Shown piece by piece: positions 7,056 through 14,394 of a DNA stretch of 16,723 nucleotides. Source of the DNA: JAATGA01 sp047605605. GTDB taxonomy: Bacteria; Pseudomonadota; Alphaproteobacteria; Rhodobacterales; Rhodobacteraceae. Positions within the stretch are counted from its first letter, which is position 1. Each line of letters starts with the position of its first letter. The position numbers and the translations under genes were made by a program. Location: positions 1 to 16,723 of the forward strand of contig JASGFG010000083.1 in the NCBI GenBank assembly GCA_047605605.1, read 5' to 3'. Under the pieces are notes generated by a model. It searched no databases and was not told where the DNA came from. It saw only the letters and a list, made by a program, of their open reading frames with translations.

Positions 7056-8558
7056 ATGCCCGATAGCTCTGCCCGTCTGTCCCTGCCGTTCCTGCTGCCC
7101 GCGCAGGCGCAGAAACACGTCACCCATAACGAGGCGCTGGACCTGCTGGACCTGCTGGTCCAGATGGCGATCGAGGCCTTCGACGCGCTGACGCCGCCGG
7201 CCAGCCCGGTCGAGGGGCCGGTCTGGGCGCTTGGCGCCGCGCCGACCGGCGACTGGGCCGGGCAGGGCGGGCGGCTGGCAAGCTGGCGCAACGGGGCCTG
7301 GGCCTTCGTGACGCCCGGCGCCGGCTGGATCGGCTGGGACCGGGCCGGCGACAGGCTGCGGGTGTTTTCCGGCACGGCCTGGGAGCCTGCGCTGCGGGCC
7401 AGCGATCTGCAGAACCTGTCGGGCCTGGGGGTGAACACCACGTCGGATGCGACGAACCGGCTGGCCGTATCTGCGGCCGCGACCCTTTTGACGCATGAGG
7501 GGGCGGGGCATCAGTTGAAGATCAACAAGGCCGCCACCACCGATACCGCAAGCCTTCTGTTCCAGACCGGGTGGTCGGGACGGGCCGAGATGGGGCTGGC
7601 GGGCAGCGATTCCTTCGCGATCAAGGTCAGCGCGGACGGGGCAGGCTTTGCCACCGCGCTGTCGGCCGCATCCAGCGGGATCGTGTCGCTGCCCGCCGGG
7701 GTCAGGGTCGCGGACGGCACGGCGGCCGCCCCGTCAATTTCCTTTGAGGCCGACACGAACACGGGGTTGCGCCGCCCCGCCTCGGATCAGATCGGGTTCG
7801 TGACGGGGGGCACGCAGCGGGCCCTGCTGTCTTCGGCCTCGTTTCAGGTGAATGTGCCGCTCGCGGGAACGGCTGTGCAGAGCACGGCCACGGATGCGAC
7901 GGCGGGCCGGGTGATGACGGTCGGCGCCTTTGGCCTGGGCGCGGCCTCGGGTCTGGCGGCGCCTTTGGACGATGCGAACCTGTGCGTCAATGCGGGGATC
8001 GCCTATCGATTCACCACGGCGGGCACCAACACCCCCGGCACGCCCTATGGCGGGTCGCTGATCGTGACCACCGGCTCCAGCGGCGACATCCAGCAGATGT
8101 TCTTCAACCGCGAGGGGACGCGGGCCTGGCTGCGCGGCTGGTCCAGCGCGACCGCGACCTGGAGCGGCTGGCAGCGCCTGCTGTCTAACGACCTGCTGCT
8201 GGGGACGGTGGCGCAATCGGGCGGCGTGCCCACCGGCGCAGTGATCGAGCGCGGGTCGGGCGCGAACGGCGCCTGGGTGCGGTTCGCGGACGGGACGATG
8301 ACCTGCACCCGCAGCGGGCTGAGCGCGGCCAATGCCTCGACCGCCGAGGGGGCGCTGTATCGGTCGGCCGATGTGGGCTGGACCTTTCCTTCGGCCTTTG
8401 CCGAGGCGCCGGTCGTCACCGGGGCAGTGGACGACATCGACTGCTGGATCAGCGCCGCGCTGCCGACGGCCACGGGGTGCACGGTGCGCGTCAGGTCGGC
8501 GCTGGCCAAGGCGGCGGCGCTGAACATCCGTCTTGTGGCCCATGGCCGCTGGTTCTGA
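7056..8558 (+). CDS. DUF2793 tail-fibre-like protein with pyocin-knob-like and phage fibre C-terminal regions
   Basis: 500 aa. The N-terminus (~8-125) matches the DUF2793 signature, SLPFLLPAQAQKHVTHNEAL followed by DLLV. The middle has the phage fibre stem pattern DGTAAAPSISFEADTNTG..RP..QIGFVTGGTQRAL (~220-257). Residues ~304-376 (NLCVNAGIAYRF ... FFNREGTRAWLRGWSSATATWSGWQRLL) resemble a pyocin-knob domain. The end has GSGANGAWVRFADGTMTCTR, WTFPSAFAEAPVV and a final HGRWF, typical of tail-fibre C-termini. It therefore looks like a surface-binding fibre of a phage tail or gene transfer agent. There is no signal peptide. The ATG at 7056 is preferred over the TTG at 7050 because GAAGG (7045-7049) is well placed for it. 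No head, portal, terminase or integrase genes are nearby. It precedes a small beta-rich gene by 12 bases. Confidence 0.85.
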   Translation: MPDSSARLSLPFLLPAQAQKHVTHNEALDLLDLLVQMAIEAFDALTPPASPVEGPVWALGAAPTGDWAGQGGRLASWRNGAWAFVTPGAGWIGWDRAGDRLRVFSGTAWEPALRASDLQNLSGLGVNTTSDATNRLAVSAAATLLTHEGAGHQLKINKAATTDTASLLFQTGWSGRAEMGLAGSDSFAIKVSADGAGFATALSAASSGIVSLPAGVRVADGTAAAPSISFEADTNTGLRRPASDQIGFVTGGTQRALLSSASFQVNVPLAGTAVQSTATDATAGRVMTVGAFGLGAASGLAAPLDDANLCVNAGIAYRFTTAGTNTPGTPYGGSLIVTTGSSGDIQQMFFNREGTRAWLRGWSSATATWSGWQRLLSNDLLLGTVAQSGGVPTGAVIERGSGANGAWVRFADGTMTCTRSGLSAANASTAEGALYRSADVGWTFPSAFAEAPVVTGAVDDIDCWISAALPTATGCTVRVRSALAKAAALNIRLVAHGRWF

Positions 8559-8570
8559 GGAGAGATCGCG

Positions 8571-8894
8571 ATGGCTTTGACGACGACGCTGGTTTCGGGC
8601 CTTGTGCCCCTGCCCGATGGCACCGCGCCCGACGGGGCGGTGCTGCGGTTCACCCTGTCGGATGTGGATGTGGACGGGGCGCTGATCGCGCCCGCGCCGG
8701 TCGAATGCGCCGTGACGGCCGAGGGAGCGATTGCCGTGGCGCTGTGGCCGAATGCGCGCGGGGCCAGGGGCACGCATTACATCGCCATGCTGGTCCTGCC
8801 CGCGACGCCGGACCTGCCGGGCCGGCAGATCCGGCTGGGCCAGATCACCGTGCCCGATACCGGCACGGCCGAACTGCACGCGCTATTGGCCTAG
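8571..8894 (+). CDS. Small beta-rich hypothetical protein, partner of the DUF2793 fibre gene
   Basis: 107 aa, not confidently assigned to a named family. The sequence alternates short hydrophobic strands with Gly/Asp/Pro turns (VSGLVPLPDGTAPDGAVLRF, VTAEGAIAVALWPN, THYIAMLVLP, RQIRLGQITVPD), suggesting an Ig/Fn3-like beta-sandwich. Proteins of this look often sit beside tail-fibre genes as decoration or attachment modules; that role is inferred from position only. The ATG at 8571 has AGGAGAG about seven bases upstream and starts 12 bases after the fibre gene stop, so the two are very likely one transcript. Its last 12 bases (8883-8894) overlap the end of the convergent lytic transglycosylase gene. 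It has no signal peptide or membrane segment. Confidence 0.78.
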   Translation: MALTTTLVSGLVPLPDGTAPDGAVLRFTLSDVDVDGALIAPAPVECAVTAEGAIAVALWPNARGARGTHYIAMLVLPATPDLPGRQIRLGQITVPDTGTAELHALLA

Positions 8895-10094
8895 CAGTTC
8901 CAGCATTGCCGGGTCGGGATAGCCGTCGGCGGGCAGGCCGCGCGCCCTTTGGAACGCCCGCAGCGCGGCGATGGTATTGGGGCCGATGATGCCATCGGCC
9001 CCTTTCGTGTCGAACCCCGCCGCGGTCAGGCGGGTTTGCAGCGCGATCCTTTCGGCCTGGGTCAGGGCGCGGCCTTCCGGCCATGCCGCGCGGATCGGCG
9101 GGCCATCCGCCAGACGGTCGGCCAGATGGCCGACGGCGATGACATAGGCATCGGCGGCATTGTATTTCTCGATGGCGAAGAAGTTCCCGAAGATCAGGAA
9201 GGCCGGGCCCTTTGCCCCCGCAGGCAGCAGCAGCGCCGCGGGGCCATGGTCGGGCAGCATCGCGCCCGTGGCCGTGGTCAGGCCAAGCGCCGACCAGCCG
9301 GCGACCGGGCGCCGGTCGCGCTTGCTCGACTGGCCAAAGTCGAAATCCGGCGGCAGGGCGACCTCGATCGCCCAGGGCTGGCCCTTGGTCCAGCCTGCCT
9401 GCGCCAGATAGGCGGCGGTCGAGGCCAGCGCATCGGCGGGATCGTCGCCCCAAATGTCGCGCCGCCCGTCGCCGTCGAAATCCACCGCCAGCGACAGCCA
9501 GGAGGTGGGCATGAACTGGGTATGGCCCATTGCGCCGGCCCAGCTTCCGCGCAGGGCGGCGGGCTGCACCTCGCCCGTTTGCAGGATGCGCAGGGCGGCG
9601 ATCAGTTGCGATTCAAACAGCGCCGCGCGGCGGCCGTCGAAGGCCAGCGTGGCGAGCGCCGAGACCACCGGGAAATCGCCCCGGTTGGTCCCGTAGGAAC
9701 TTTCCATGCCCCAGACGGCGATCACGACCTGTCTTTCGACGCCATAGGCGGCCTCGATCCGGTCCAGCAGCGCGGCATGGGTGGCAAGTGCGGCCCGGCC
9801 TTCGGTCAGCCGCCGGTCGGAGACGGCGGAGGACAGATAGGCGCCGACGGTGCGATTGACCTCGGCCTGATTGCGGTCTTTCGCGACGACTTCGGGCAGG
9901 TAATCCGCCGTCGCCATGGCGGCATCGAAGGCGGCGGGCGCGACGCCGGCGGCCAGTGCGCGGTCGCGGAAGGCGGAAATCCAGCCGCGAAAGGCAGTCT
10001 CGGCGGGGGTATCTAGCACGGCTTTCTCCACATCCGGGGGTTTGGCCGCGGCCTCGAGCGCGGCAAGCCCGACGATGAGCGCCAGCGCCCGCAT
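8883..10094 (-). CDS. mltB: MltB-family lytic murein transglycosylase with C-terminal peptidoglycan-binding domain
   Basis: 403 aa. Cleaves the MurNAc-GlcNAc bond of peptidoglycan to give 1,6-anhydro-muropeptides. A signal peptide (MRALALIVGLAALEAAA, ~1-17) without a lipobox suggests a soluble periplasmic enzyme. The catalytic domain (~30-325) has VIAVWGMESSYGTNRGDFPV (124-143) with catalytic Glu131, GSWAGAMGHTQFMPTSW (183-199), VDFDGDGRRDIW (204-215) and YNAADAYVIAVGHLADRL (311-328), the family order for GH103/MltB. Residues ~344-402 (LTQAERIALQTRLTAAGFD ... GIIGPNTIAALRAFQRARGL) form a PG_binding_1 domain. The ATG at 10092-10094 lies two bases after the rlmH stop, so it belongs to the rsfS-rlmH operon. 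Alternative starts further upstream would lie inside rlmH and lack a signal sequence. Confidence 0.94.
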   Translation of the reverse strand: MRALALIVGLAALEAAAKPPDVEKAVLDTPAETAFRGWISAFRDRALAAGVAPAAFDAAMATADYLPEVVAKDRNQAEVNRTVGAYLSSAVSDRRLTEGRAALATHAALLDRIEAAYGVERQVVIAVWGMESSYGTNRGDFPVVSALATLAFDGRRAALFESQLIAALRILQTGEVQPAALRGSWAGAMGHTQFMPTSWLSLAVDFDGDGRRDIWGDDPADALASTAAYLAQAGWTKGQPWAIEVALPPDFDFGQSSKRDRRPVAGWSALGLTTATGAMLPDHGPAALLLPAGAKGPAFLIFGNFFAIEKYNAADAYVIAVGHLADRLADGPPIRAAWPEGRALTQAERIALQTRLTAAGFDTKGADGIIGPNTIAALRAFQRARGLPADGYPDPAMLELLGQ

Positions 10095-10096
10095 CC

Positions 10097-10567
10097 TCAC
10101 ACCCGGTGATAGGGCGCGCCCGACAGGATCGAGGCGGCGCGGTAAAGCTGTTCGGCCAGCATGACGCGGACCAGCATATGCGGCCAGACCATCCGCCCGA
10201 AGGACAGCGCGAAATCCGCCCGGTCGCGCAGGGCCGGGGCAATGCCGTCTGCCCCGCCGATGACAAAGGCCACATCCTGCCGTCCGCCATCGCGCCATCT
10301 GACCAGATGCTCGGCAAATTCAGGCGAGGACAACACCCGCCCGCGTTCATCCAGAACCGCCAGCAGCGCGCCCGCGGGAACGGCACGCGACAAAAGCTCG
10401 CCCTCGGCCGCCATGCCGCCGCCACGCCGGTCCTCGACCTCGTGTTCGGTCAGGGGGCCAAGCGACAGCGCGCGGCCGGTGCGGTCGAACCGCTGGGTAT
10501 AGTCATCGACCAGATCGCGCTCTGCCCCCGACCGCAGGCGGCCGACGGCGCAAAGATGGACGCGCAT
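10097..10567 (-). CDS. rlmH: 23S rRNA (pseudouridine1915-N3)-methyltransferase RlmH
   Basis: 156 aa, the normal length for this SPOUT-class enzyme. Methylates pseudouridine 1915 in helix 69 of 23S rRNA on assembled 70S ribosomes, using S-adenosylmethionine. Diagnostic segments are the N-terminal AVGRLRSGAERDLVDDYTQR (7-26), LLAVLDERGRVLSSPEFAEH (68-87), the SAM-binding knot loop FVIGGADGIA (101-110), and the C-terminal LAEQLYRAASILSGAPYHR (137-155), which is almost invariant. It follows rsfS by nine bases; this rsfS-rlmH order is widespread in bacteria and links two late large-subunit functions. The Shine-Dalgarno is weak (GGCGG next to the ATG), so translation may depend on coupling from rsfS. 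Confidence 0.97.
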   Translation of the reverse strand: MRVHLCAVGRLRSGAERDLVDDYTQRFDRTGRALSLGPLTEHEVEDRRGGGMAAEGELLSRAVPAGALLAVLDERGRVLSSPEFAEHLVRWRDGGRQDVAFVIGGADGIAPALRDRADFALSFGRMVWPHMLVRVMLAEQLYRAASILSGAPYHRV

Positions 10568-10576
10568 CCGCCGGTG

Positions 10577-10954
10577 TCAGCCCTGGGCGCTGCGGGCCGC
10601 CCCGGCGGGAAGCCACATCTTTTCAAGCTGATAGAACTCGCGCACTTCCGGGCGGAAGACGTGGACGATCACATCGCCCGAATCGATCAGCACCCAGTCG
10701 CCGGTTTCCTTGCCTTCCATCTTGGCGATGATGCGGAACTCCTGCTTCAGCCGGTCGGCCAGCTTTTCCGAGATGGCCGCCACCTGGCGCGAGGACCGGC
10801 CCGAGCAGATGACCATGTAATCGGCCACATCCGACCGGCCGCGCAGGTCGATCTGCACGATATCCTCGGCCTTGTCGTCGTCGATGGATTTCAGCACGGC
10901 GGCCAGCACATCCTCGGACGAGAAATCGGCGGCTGCATTTACGGGCGCGCTCAT
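10577..10954 (-). CDS. rsfS: Ribosome silencing factor RsfS
   Basis: 125 aa from the chosen ATG. Binds ribosomal protein uL14 and blocks joining of 30S and 50S subunits, lowering translation in starvation. The family core is clear: KSIDDDKAEDIVQIDLRGRS (22-41), VADYMVICSGRSSRQVAAI (43-61), ETGDWVLIDSGDVIVHVFRP (83-102) and REFYQLEKMW (105-114). The frame is open further upstream to 11068, but the ATG at 10952-10954 is preferred because homology starts just after it and the promoter at 11059-11087 would start transcription at about the upstream ATG (11051-11053). The chosen ATG has no Shine-Dalgarno of its own; instead it overlaps, as ATGA, the stop of a 20-codon ORF with AGGAGG. A CTG at about 11005, eight bases after that AGGAGG and in frame, is an alternative start. 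Confidence 0.95.
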   Translation of the reverse strand: MSAPVNAAADFSSEDVLAAVLKSIDDDKAEDIVQIDLRGRSDVADYMVICSGRSSRQVAAISEKLADRLKQEFRIIAKMEGKETGDWVLIDSGDVIVHVFRPEVREFYQLEKMWLPAGAARSAQG

Positions 10955-11013
10955 GCGTTCGGCCCGCGGCCCGACCGGAAGCCCGGTCGAAGGGTCAGAA
11001 TGAGACAGGACAT
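10951..11013 (-). CDS. Possible 20-codon leader ORF coupled to rsfS
   Basis: Encodes MSCLILTLRPGFRSGRGPNA. The ATG (11011-11013) follows AGGAGG with a three-base gap, the best ribosome-binding sequence in this 5' leader, and the TGA (10951-10953) overlaps the rsfS ATG as ATGA. The predicted transcription start lies about 40 bases upstream of its ATG, so the whole ORF would be on the rsfS mRNA. The AGGAGG could instead serve an in-frame CTG start of a longer RsfS, which would make the peptide illusory. No similarity to a known peptide was recognised. Evidence is arrangement only. Confidence 0.4.
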   Translation of the reverse strand: MSCLILTLRPGFRSGRGPNA

Positions 11014-11058
11014 CGTCCTCCTGAAAGGCGCCGCCTCCCCGGCGCGGGGTCATGGCAC

Positions 11059-11087
11059 AGGCTAGCACCTGCGGCGGCGCGACTCAA
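11059..11087 (-). promoter_or_regulatory. Housekeeping-type promoter of the rsfS-rlmH-mltB operon
   Basis: Read on the - strand: -35 TTGAGT (11082-11087), a 17-base spacer, and -10 TAGCCT (11059-11064). The same spacing, with a TAG-type -10, is seen before leuB. The predicted start is near 11052, giving a leader of about 40 bases before the small ORF and about 98 bases before rsfS. Confidence 0.5.
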
Positions 11088-11160
11088 CAATTCGCGGCCG
11101 GCCGGGCATGAGCGCCTGCGTTTATTCGCACAGACGCCAAAGGTCCAGAGCCGCACCCGC

Positions 11161-11177
11161 CATTCGCGCCGCGAATG
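11161..11177. promoter_or_regulatory. Perfect 17-bp palindrome, possible operator
   Basis: CATTCGCGCCGCGAATG is perfectly self-complementary over two 8-base arms around a central C. It lies 74 bases upstream of the -35 of the rsfS promoter and about 160 bases upstream of the VPLPA-CTERM start, a plausible place for a dimeric regulator acting on either gene. GC-rich DNA makes such palindromes less surprising, so regulatory function is only suggested. Confidence 0.35.
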
Positions 11178-11223
11178 CAAGCGGGGAAGCGAAAGGATTG
11201 GTGTCGGCGGGGTAAACAATCTG

Positions 11224-11252
11224 TTCCCGCCCGCCCTTCGCATTTGCATAAA
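11224..11252 (+). promoter_or_regulatory. Weak promoter candidate for the VPLPA-CTERM gene
   Basis: TTCCCG (11224-11229), a 17-base spacer, and CATAAA (11247-11252) in the AT-rich part of the spacer. The -35 matches poorly and the -10 moderately. It would give a leader of about 75 bases before the ATG at 11336. Confidence 0.25.
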
Positions 11253-11335
11253 AAAGCCCTGATCCGGCAGCAGATACCAGGGGCGATGGCCTGCGCGCCA
11301 TTCCTCCTCGGCTGAATTTTCAAAGGGAACACAGA

Positions 11336-11917
11336 ATGAAACTTCTCCACTCTGCGCTTTTCGCTGCCCTGCTTTGCGGCGCGGCCTCGGGCGCCTCGGC
11401 GACGACGCTGGATTTTGAAGACCTGACCGGCTCGGTCTCGCAGATCGCGGGCGGCTATCAGGGCTTCACCTGGTCGAACTTCTACGACATCACCAAGTCG
11501 TATCTGCCCGCCACCGGCTATGATTATGGCACGGTCAGCGGCGTGATCTCGATCTTCAACGCCTATGGGTCGCCCGCCAGCCTGGCTTCGTCCAGCGACT
11601 TCACGCTGAACAGCTTTTACGCGACCGCGGCATGGGGCGCGATGGACCTGATCCTGACCGCCTATAATGACGGGGTCCAGGTGTTCTCGGGCAGCTATGC
11701 GCTGAACACCACCACGCCGACGCTGATCAGCCTGGACTGGGCCGGGGTCGACTATGTGACCTTCTCCAGCAGCATCAACAGCCAGTTCGCGGTCGACGAC
11801 CTGAGCTTCAACCAAGCCGCCTCGGCCGTGCCGCTGCCGGCGGCGGCGCCGCTGCTGATCGCCGGTCTGGGCGCCATGGGTGTCGCCTCGCGCCGGCGTC
11901 GCCGCACCGAAGCCTGA
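11336..11917 (+). CDS. Exported VPLPA-CTERM sorting-domain protein
   Basis: 193 aa. An N-terminal signal peptide (MKLLHSALFAALLCGAASGASA, cleavage near residue 22) is followed by ~140 residues rich in Ser, Thr, Tyr, Asp and Gly, starting TTLDFEDLTG and ending FAVDDLSF, which looks like a secreted beta-sandwich. The C-terminus is a sorting tripartite: VPLPA (165-169), a hydrophobic helix (APLLIAGLGAMGVA) and RRRRR. VPLPA-CTERM is a PEP-CTERM variant known mainly from Rhodobacteraceae and thought to be processed by a dedicated exosortase (XrtD class), with delivery to the cell surface or matrix. No exosortase gene is in this window. AAGGGAAC precedes the ATG. It is a single-gene unit ended by a 12-bp hairpin. 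The substrate or role of the mature domain is not recognisable. Confidence 0.9.
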   Translation: MKLLHSALFAALLCGAASGASATTLDFEDLTGSVSQIAGGYQGFTWSNFYDITKSYLPATGYDYGTVSGVISIFNAYGSPASLASSSDFTLNSFYATAAWGAMDLILTAYNDGVQVFSGSYALNTTTPTLISLDWAGVDYVTFSSSINSQFAVDDLSFNQAASAVPLPAAAPLLIAGLGAMGVASRRRRRTEA

Positions 11918-11940
11918 TCGCGTCCACCCGTGCGGAATCC

Positions 11941-11970
11941 ACAAGCGGCAGCCCTTGCGCTGCCGCTTGT
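11941..11970 (+). terminator. Stem-loop after the VPLPA-CTERM gene
   Basis: ACAAGCGGCAGC (11941-11952) pairs perfectly with GCTGCCGCTTGT (11959-11970) around a six-base loop, 12 bp in all. It is followed by CCATTTGGGG rather than a full T-run, so termination may be incomplete or Rho-assisted. It begins 23 bases after the stop codon, and its right arm overlaps the proposed -35 of the leuC promoter. Confidence 0.6.
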
Positions 11971-11995
11971 CCATTTGGGGATTCGGGCGTATATG
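11967..11995 (+). promoter_or_regulatory. Promoter of the leuC-leuD unit
   Basis: -35 TTGTCC (11967-11972), 17-base spacer, -10 TATATG (11990-11995). The expected transcription start (about 12002-12003) falls at or next to the ATG of a 30-codon ORF. This is the only good promoter seen between the upstream hairpin and leuC. Confidence 0.5.
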
Positions 11996-12002
11996 CGGGC
12001 CC

Positions 12003-12095
12003 ATGCACGGGTTCATCTACTTTGACATCACCGATCATGCGCGGCTGCCGCAGCGGTTCTACGGCGCGACCCGCACCGTTCTCGCACGCCTTTGA
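12003..12095 (+). CDS. Possible 30-codon leaderless leader ORF upstream of leuC
   Basis: The peptide begins MHGFIYFDITDH and ends ATRTVLARL. It has no Shine-Dalgarno, but the promoter just upstream predicts transcription starting at or one base before its ATG, so it could be read as a leaderless mRNA, as described for the trpL leader of Sinorhizobium. The last five codons are Val-Leu-Ala-Arg-Leu using GTT, CTC and CTT, Leu codons less used here than CTG. The stop is one base before a strong hairpin. There is no Leu run like classic leu leaders, so this could also be chance. Confidence 0.35.
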   Translation: MHGFIYFDITDHARLPQRFYGATRTVLARL

Positions 12096-12096
12096 T

Positions 12097-12126
12097 GCGG
12101 CGGGGGCCTTTGCCCCCGGATGCCGC
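12097..12126 (+). promoter_or_regulatory. Strong hairpin in the leuC leader
   Basis: GCGGC (12097-12101) and GGGGGC (12102-12107) pair with GCCCCC (12112-12117) and GCCGC (12122-12126), with a CTTT loop and a GGAT bulge on the 3' side. A second CCCCC at 12137-12141 could compete for the same G-run, so two exclusive folds are possible. No T-run follows, so it is not a standard intrinsic terminator. It lies between the 30-codon ORF and the leuC Shine-Dalgarno (GAGGTGAG, 12159-12166). Confidence 0.4.
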
Positions 12127-12170
12127 CTGCGAAACACCCCCAAATCAAAGCTATCCCTGAGGTGAGAGCC

Positions 12171-13589
<1,419 letters not shown>

Positions 13590-13601
13590 GGAGCGGGAAA
13601 G

Positions 13602-14207
13602 ATGGACAAGTTCAATACGCTGACCGGCATCGCCGCGCCGATGCCGCTGGTCAACATCGACACCGACATGATCATCCCCAAGCAGTTCCTGAAGACCATC
13701 CAGCGGTCCGGCCTGGGCAAGAACCTGTTCGACGAGATGCGCTATAATCAGGACGGAACCGAGATCCCCGGATTCGTCCTGAACCAGCCCGCCTGGCGCA
13801 AGGCCGAGATCATCGTGGCGGGCGACAACTTCGGTTGCGGCTCGTCGCGGGAACATGCGCCCTGGGCGCTGCTGGACTTCGGCATCCGCTGCGTGATCTC
13901 GACGTCCTTCGCGGACATCTTCTTCAACAACTGCTTCAAGAACGGCATCTTGCCCATCGTCATGCCGCAAGAGGTGGTCGATGTGCTGATGGAAGATGCG
14001 CGCAAGGGCGCAAATGCCCGCATGACCGTGGATCTGGAGAATCAGATTGTGACCACCTCGGACGGTCAGGTCTTTCCCTTTCAGGTTGACGCCTTCCGTA
14101 AACATTGTCTGCTGAACGGGCTGGACGACATCGGTCTGACGCTGGAAAAAGCAGCCAGTATAGATACTTATGAGGCGAAGACGGCACTTTCGCGCCCCTG
14201 GGCCTAA
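13602..14207 (+). CDS. leuD: 3-isopropylmalate dehydratase small subunit LeuD
   Basis: 201 aa, typical length. Supplies the swivel domain that completes the isopropylmalate isomerase active site with LeuC. Recognised by VNIDTDMIIPKQFLKTI (17-33), the substrate-binding loop AGDNFGCGSSREHAPWAL (73-90), and SFADIFFNNCFKNGILPI followed by V, all standard for LeuD. The ATG follows AAGGAGCGGGAAAG, whose first bases overlap the leuC stop, and the two genes are 12 bases apart, so they are one operon. A strong intrinsic terminator follows 23 bases after the stop, so leuCD forms a closed transcription unit separate from leuB. Confidence 0.98.
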   Translation: MDKFNTLTGIAAPMPLVNIDTDMIIPKQFLKTIQRSGLGKNLFDEMRYNQDGTEIPGFVLNQPAWRKAEIIVAGDNFGCGSSREHAPWALLDFGIRCVISTSFADIFFNNCFKNGILPIVMPQEVVDVLMEDARKGANARMTVDLENQIVTTSDGQVFPFQVDAFRKHCLLNGLDDIGLTLEKAASIDTYEAKTALSRPWA

Positions 14208-14230
14208 ATACAACACAACCGCAAGATGTG

Positions 14231-14256
14231 GGCCGCCCCTTGGGGCGGCCTTTTTT
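14231..14256 (+). terminator. Intrinsic terminator of leuCD
   Basis: GGCCGCCC (14231-14238), loop CTTG, GGGCGGCC (14243-14250), then TTTTTT (14251-14256). A textbook Rho-independent terminator and the clearest in the window. Confidence 0.92.
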
Positions 14257-14335
14257 GTGCCGGATTCTTGATGCATTCCGGCGACACATCGCCCCTCAAA
14301 GGGCCACAATGATTGAGTGATCTTTAACCAACTGG

Positions 14336-14364
14336 TTGCGGGGCTGAACGAAAGAAGGCACAAT
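14336..14364 (+). promoter_or_regulatory. Weak promoter candidate for the membrane protein/EEP gene pair
   Basis: TTGCGG (14336-14341), 17-base spacer, CACAAT (14359-14364). A second pair, TTGGGC (14365-14370) and CACAAT (14389-14394) with an 18-base spacer, overlaps it. A promoter is expected here because the leuCD terminator lies just upstream, but both matches are modest. Confidence 0.3.
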
Positions 14365-14394
14365 TTGGGCAGGATTGAGGCAACCCGCCACAAT

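Larger units (their letters stand above)
10955..11335. other. Divergent intergenic region between rsfS and the VPLPA-CTERM gene
   Basis: A 381-base stretch without a full-size gene. From the rsfS side it holds the 20-codon leader ORF (10951-11013), a promoter reading towards rsfS (11059-11087), a perfect 17-bp palindrome (11161-11177), a weak promoter candidate reading towards the VPLPA-CTERM gene (11224-11252) and that gene's leader with AAGGGAAC before its ATG. The part from about 11195 to 11260 is noticeably more AT-rich than the surrounding genes. No RNA gene or riboswitch was recognised. Confidence 0.6.

Noticed and set aside
10955..11068. N-terminal extension of RsfS from upstream start codons
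   Set aside because: The ATG at 11053 coincides with the predicted transcription start and the extension resembles no RsfS sequence; a CTG start near 11005 is kept only as an alternative.
14322..14330. TTTAACCA as a CtrA-type half-site upstream of the membrane protein gene
   Set aside because: Only one half of the TTAA-N7-TTAA pattern is present, too little to support a binding site.
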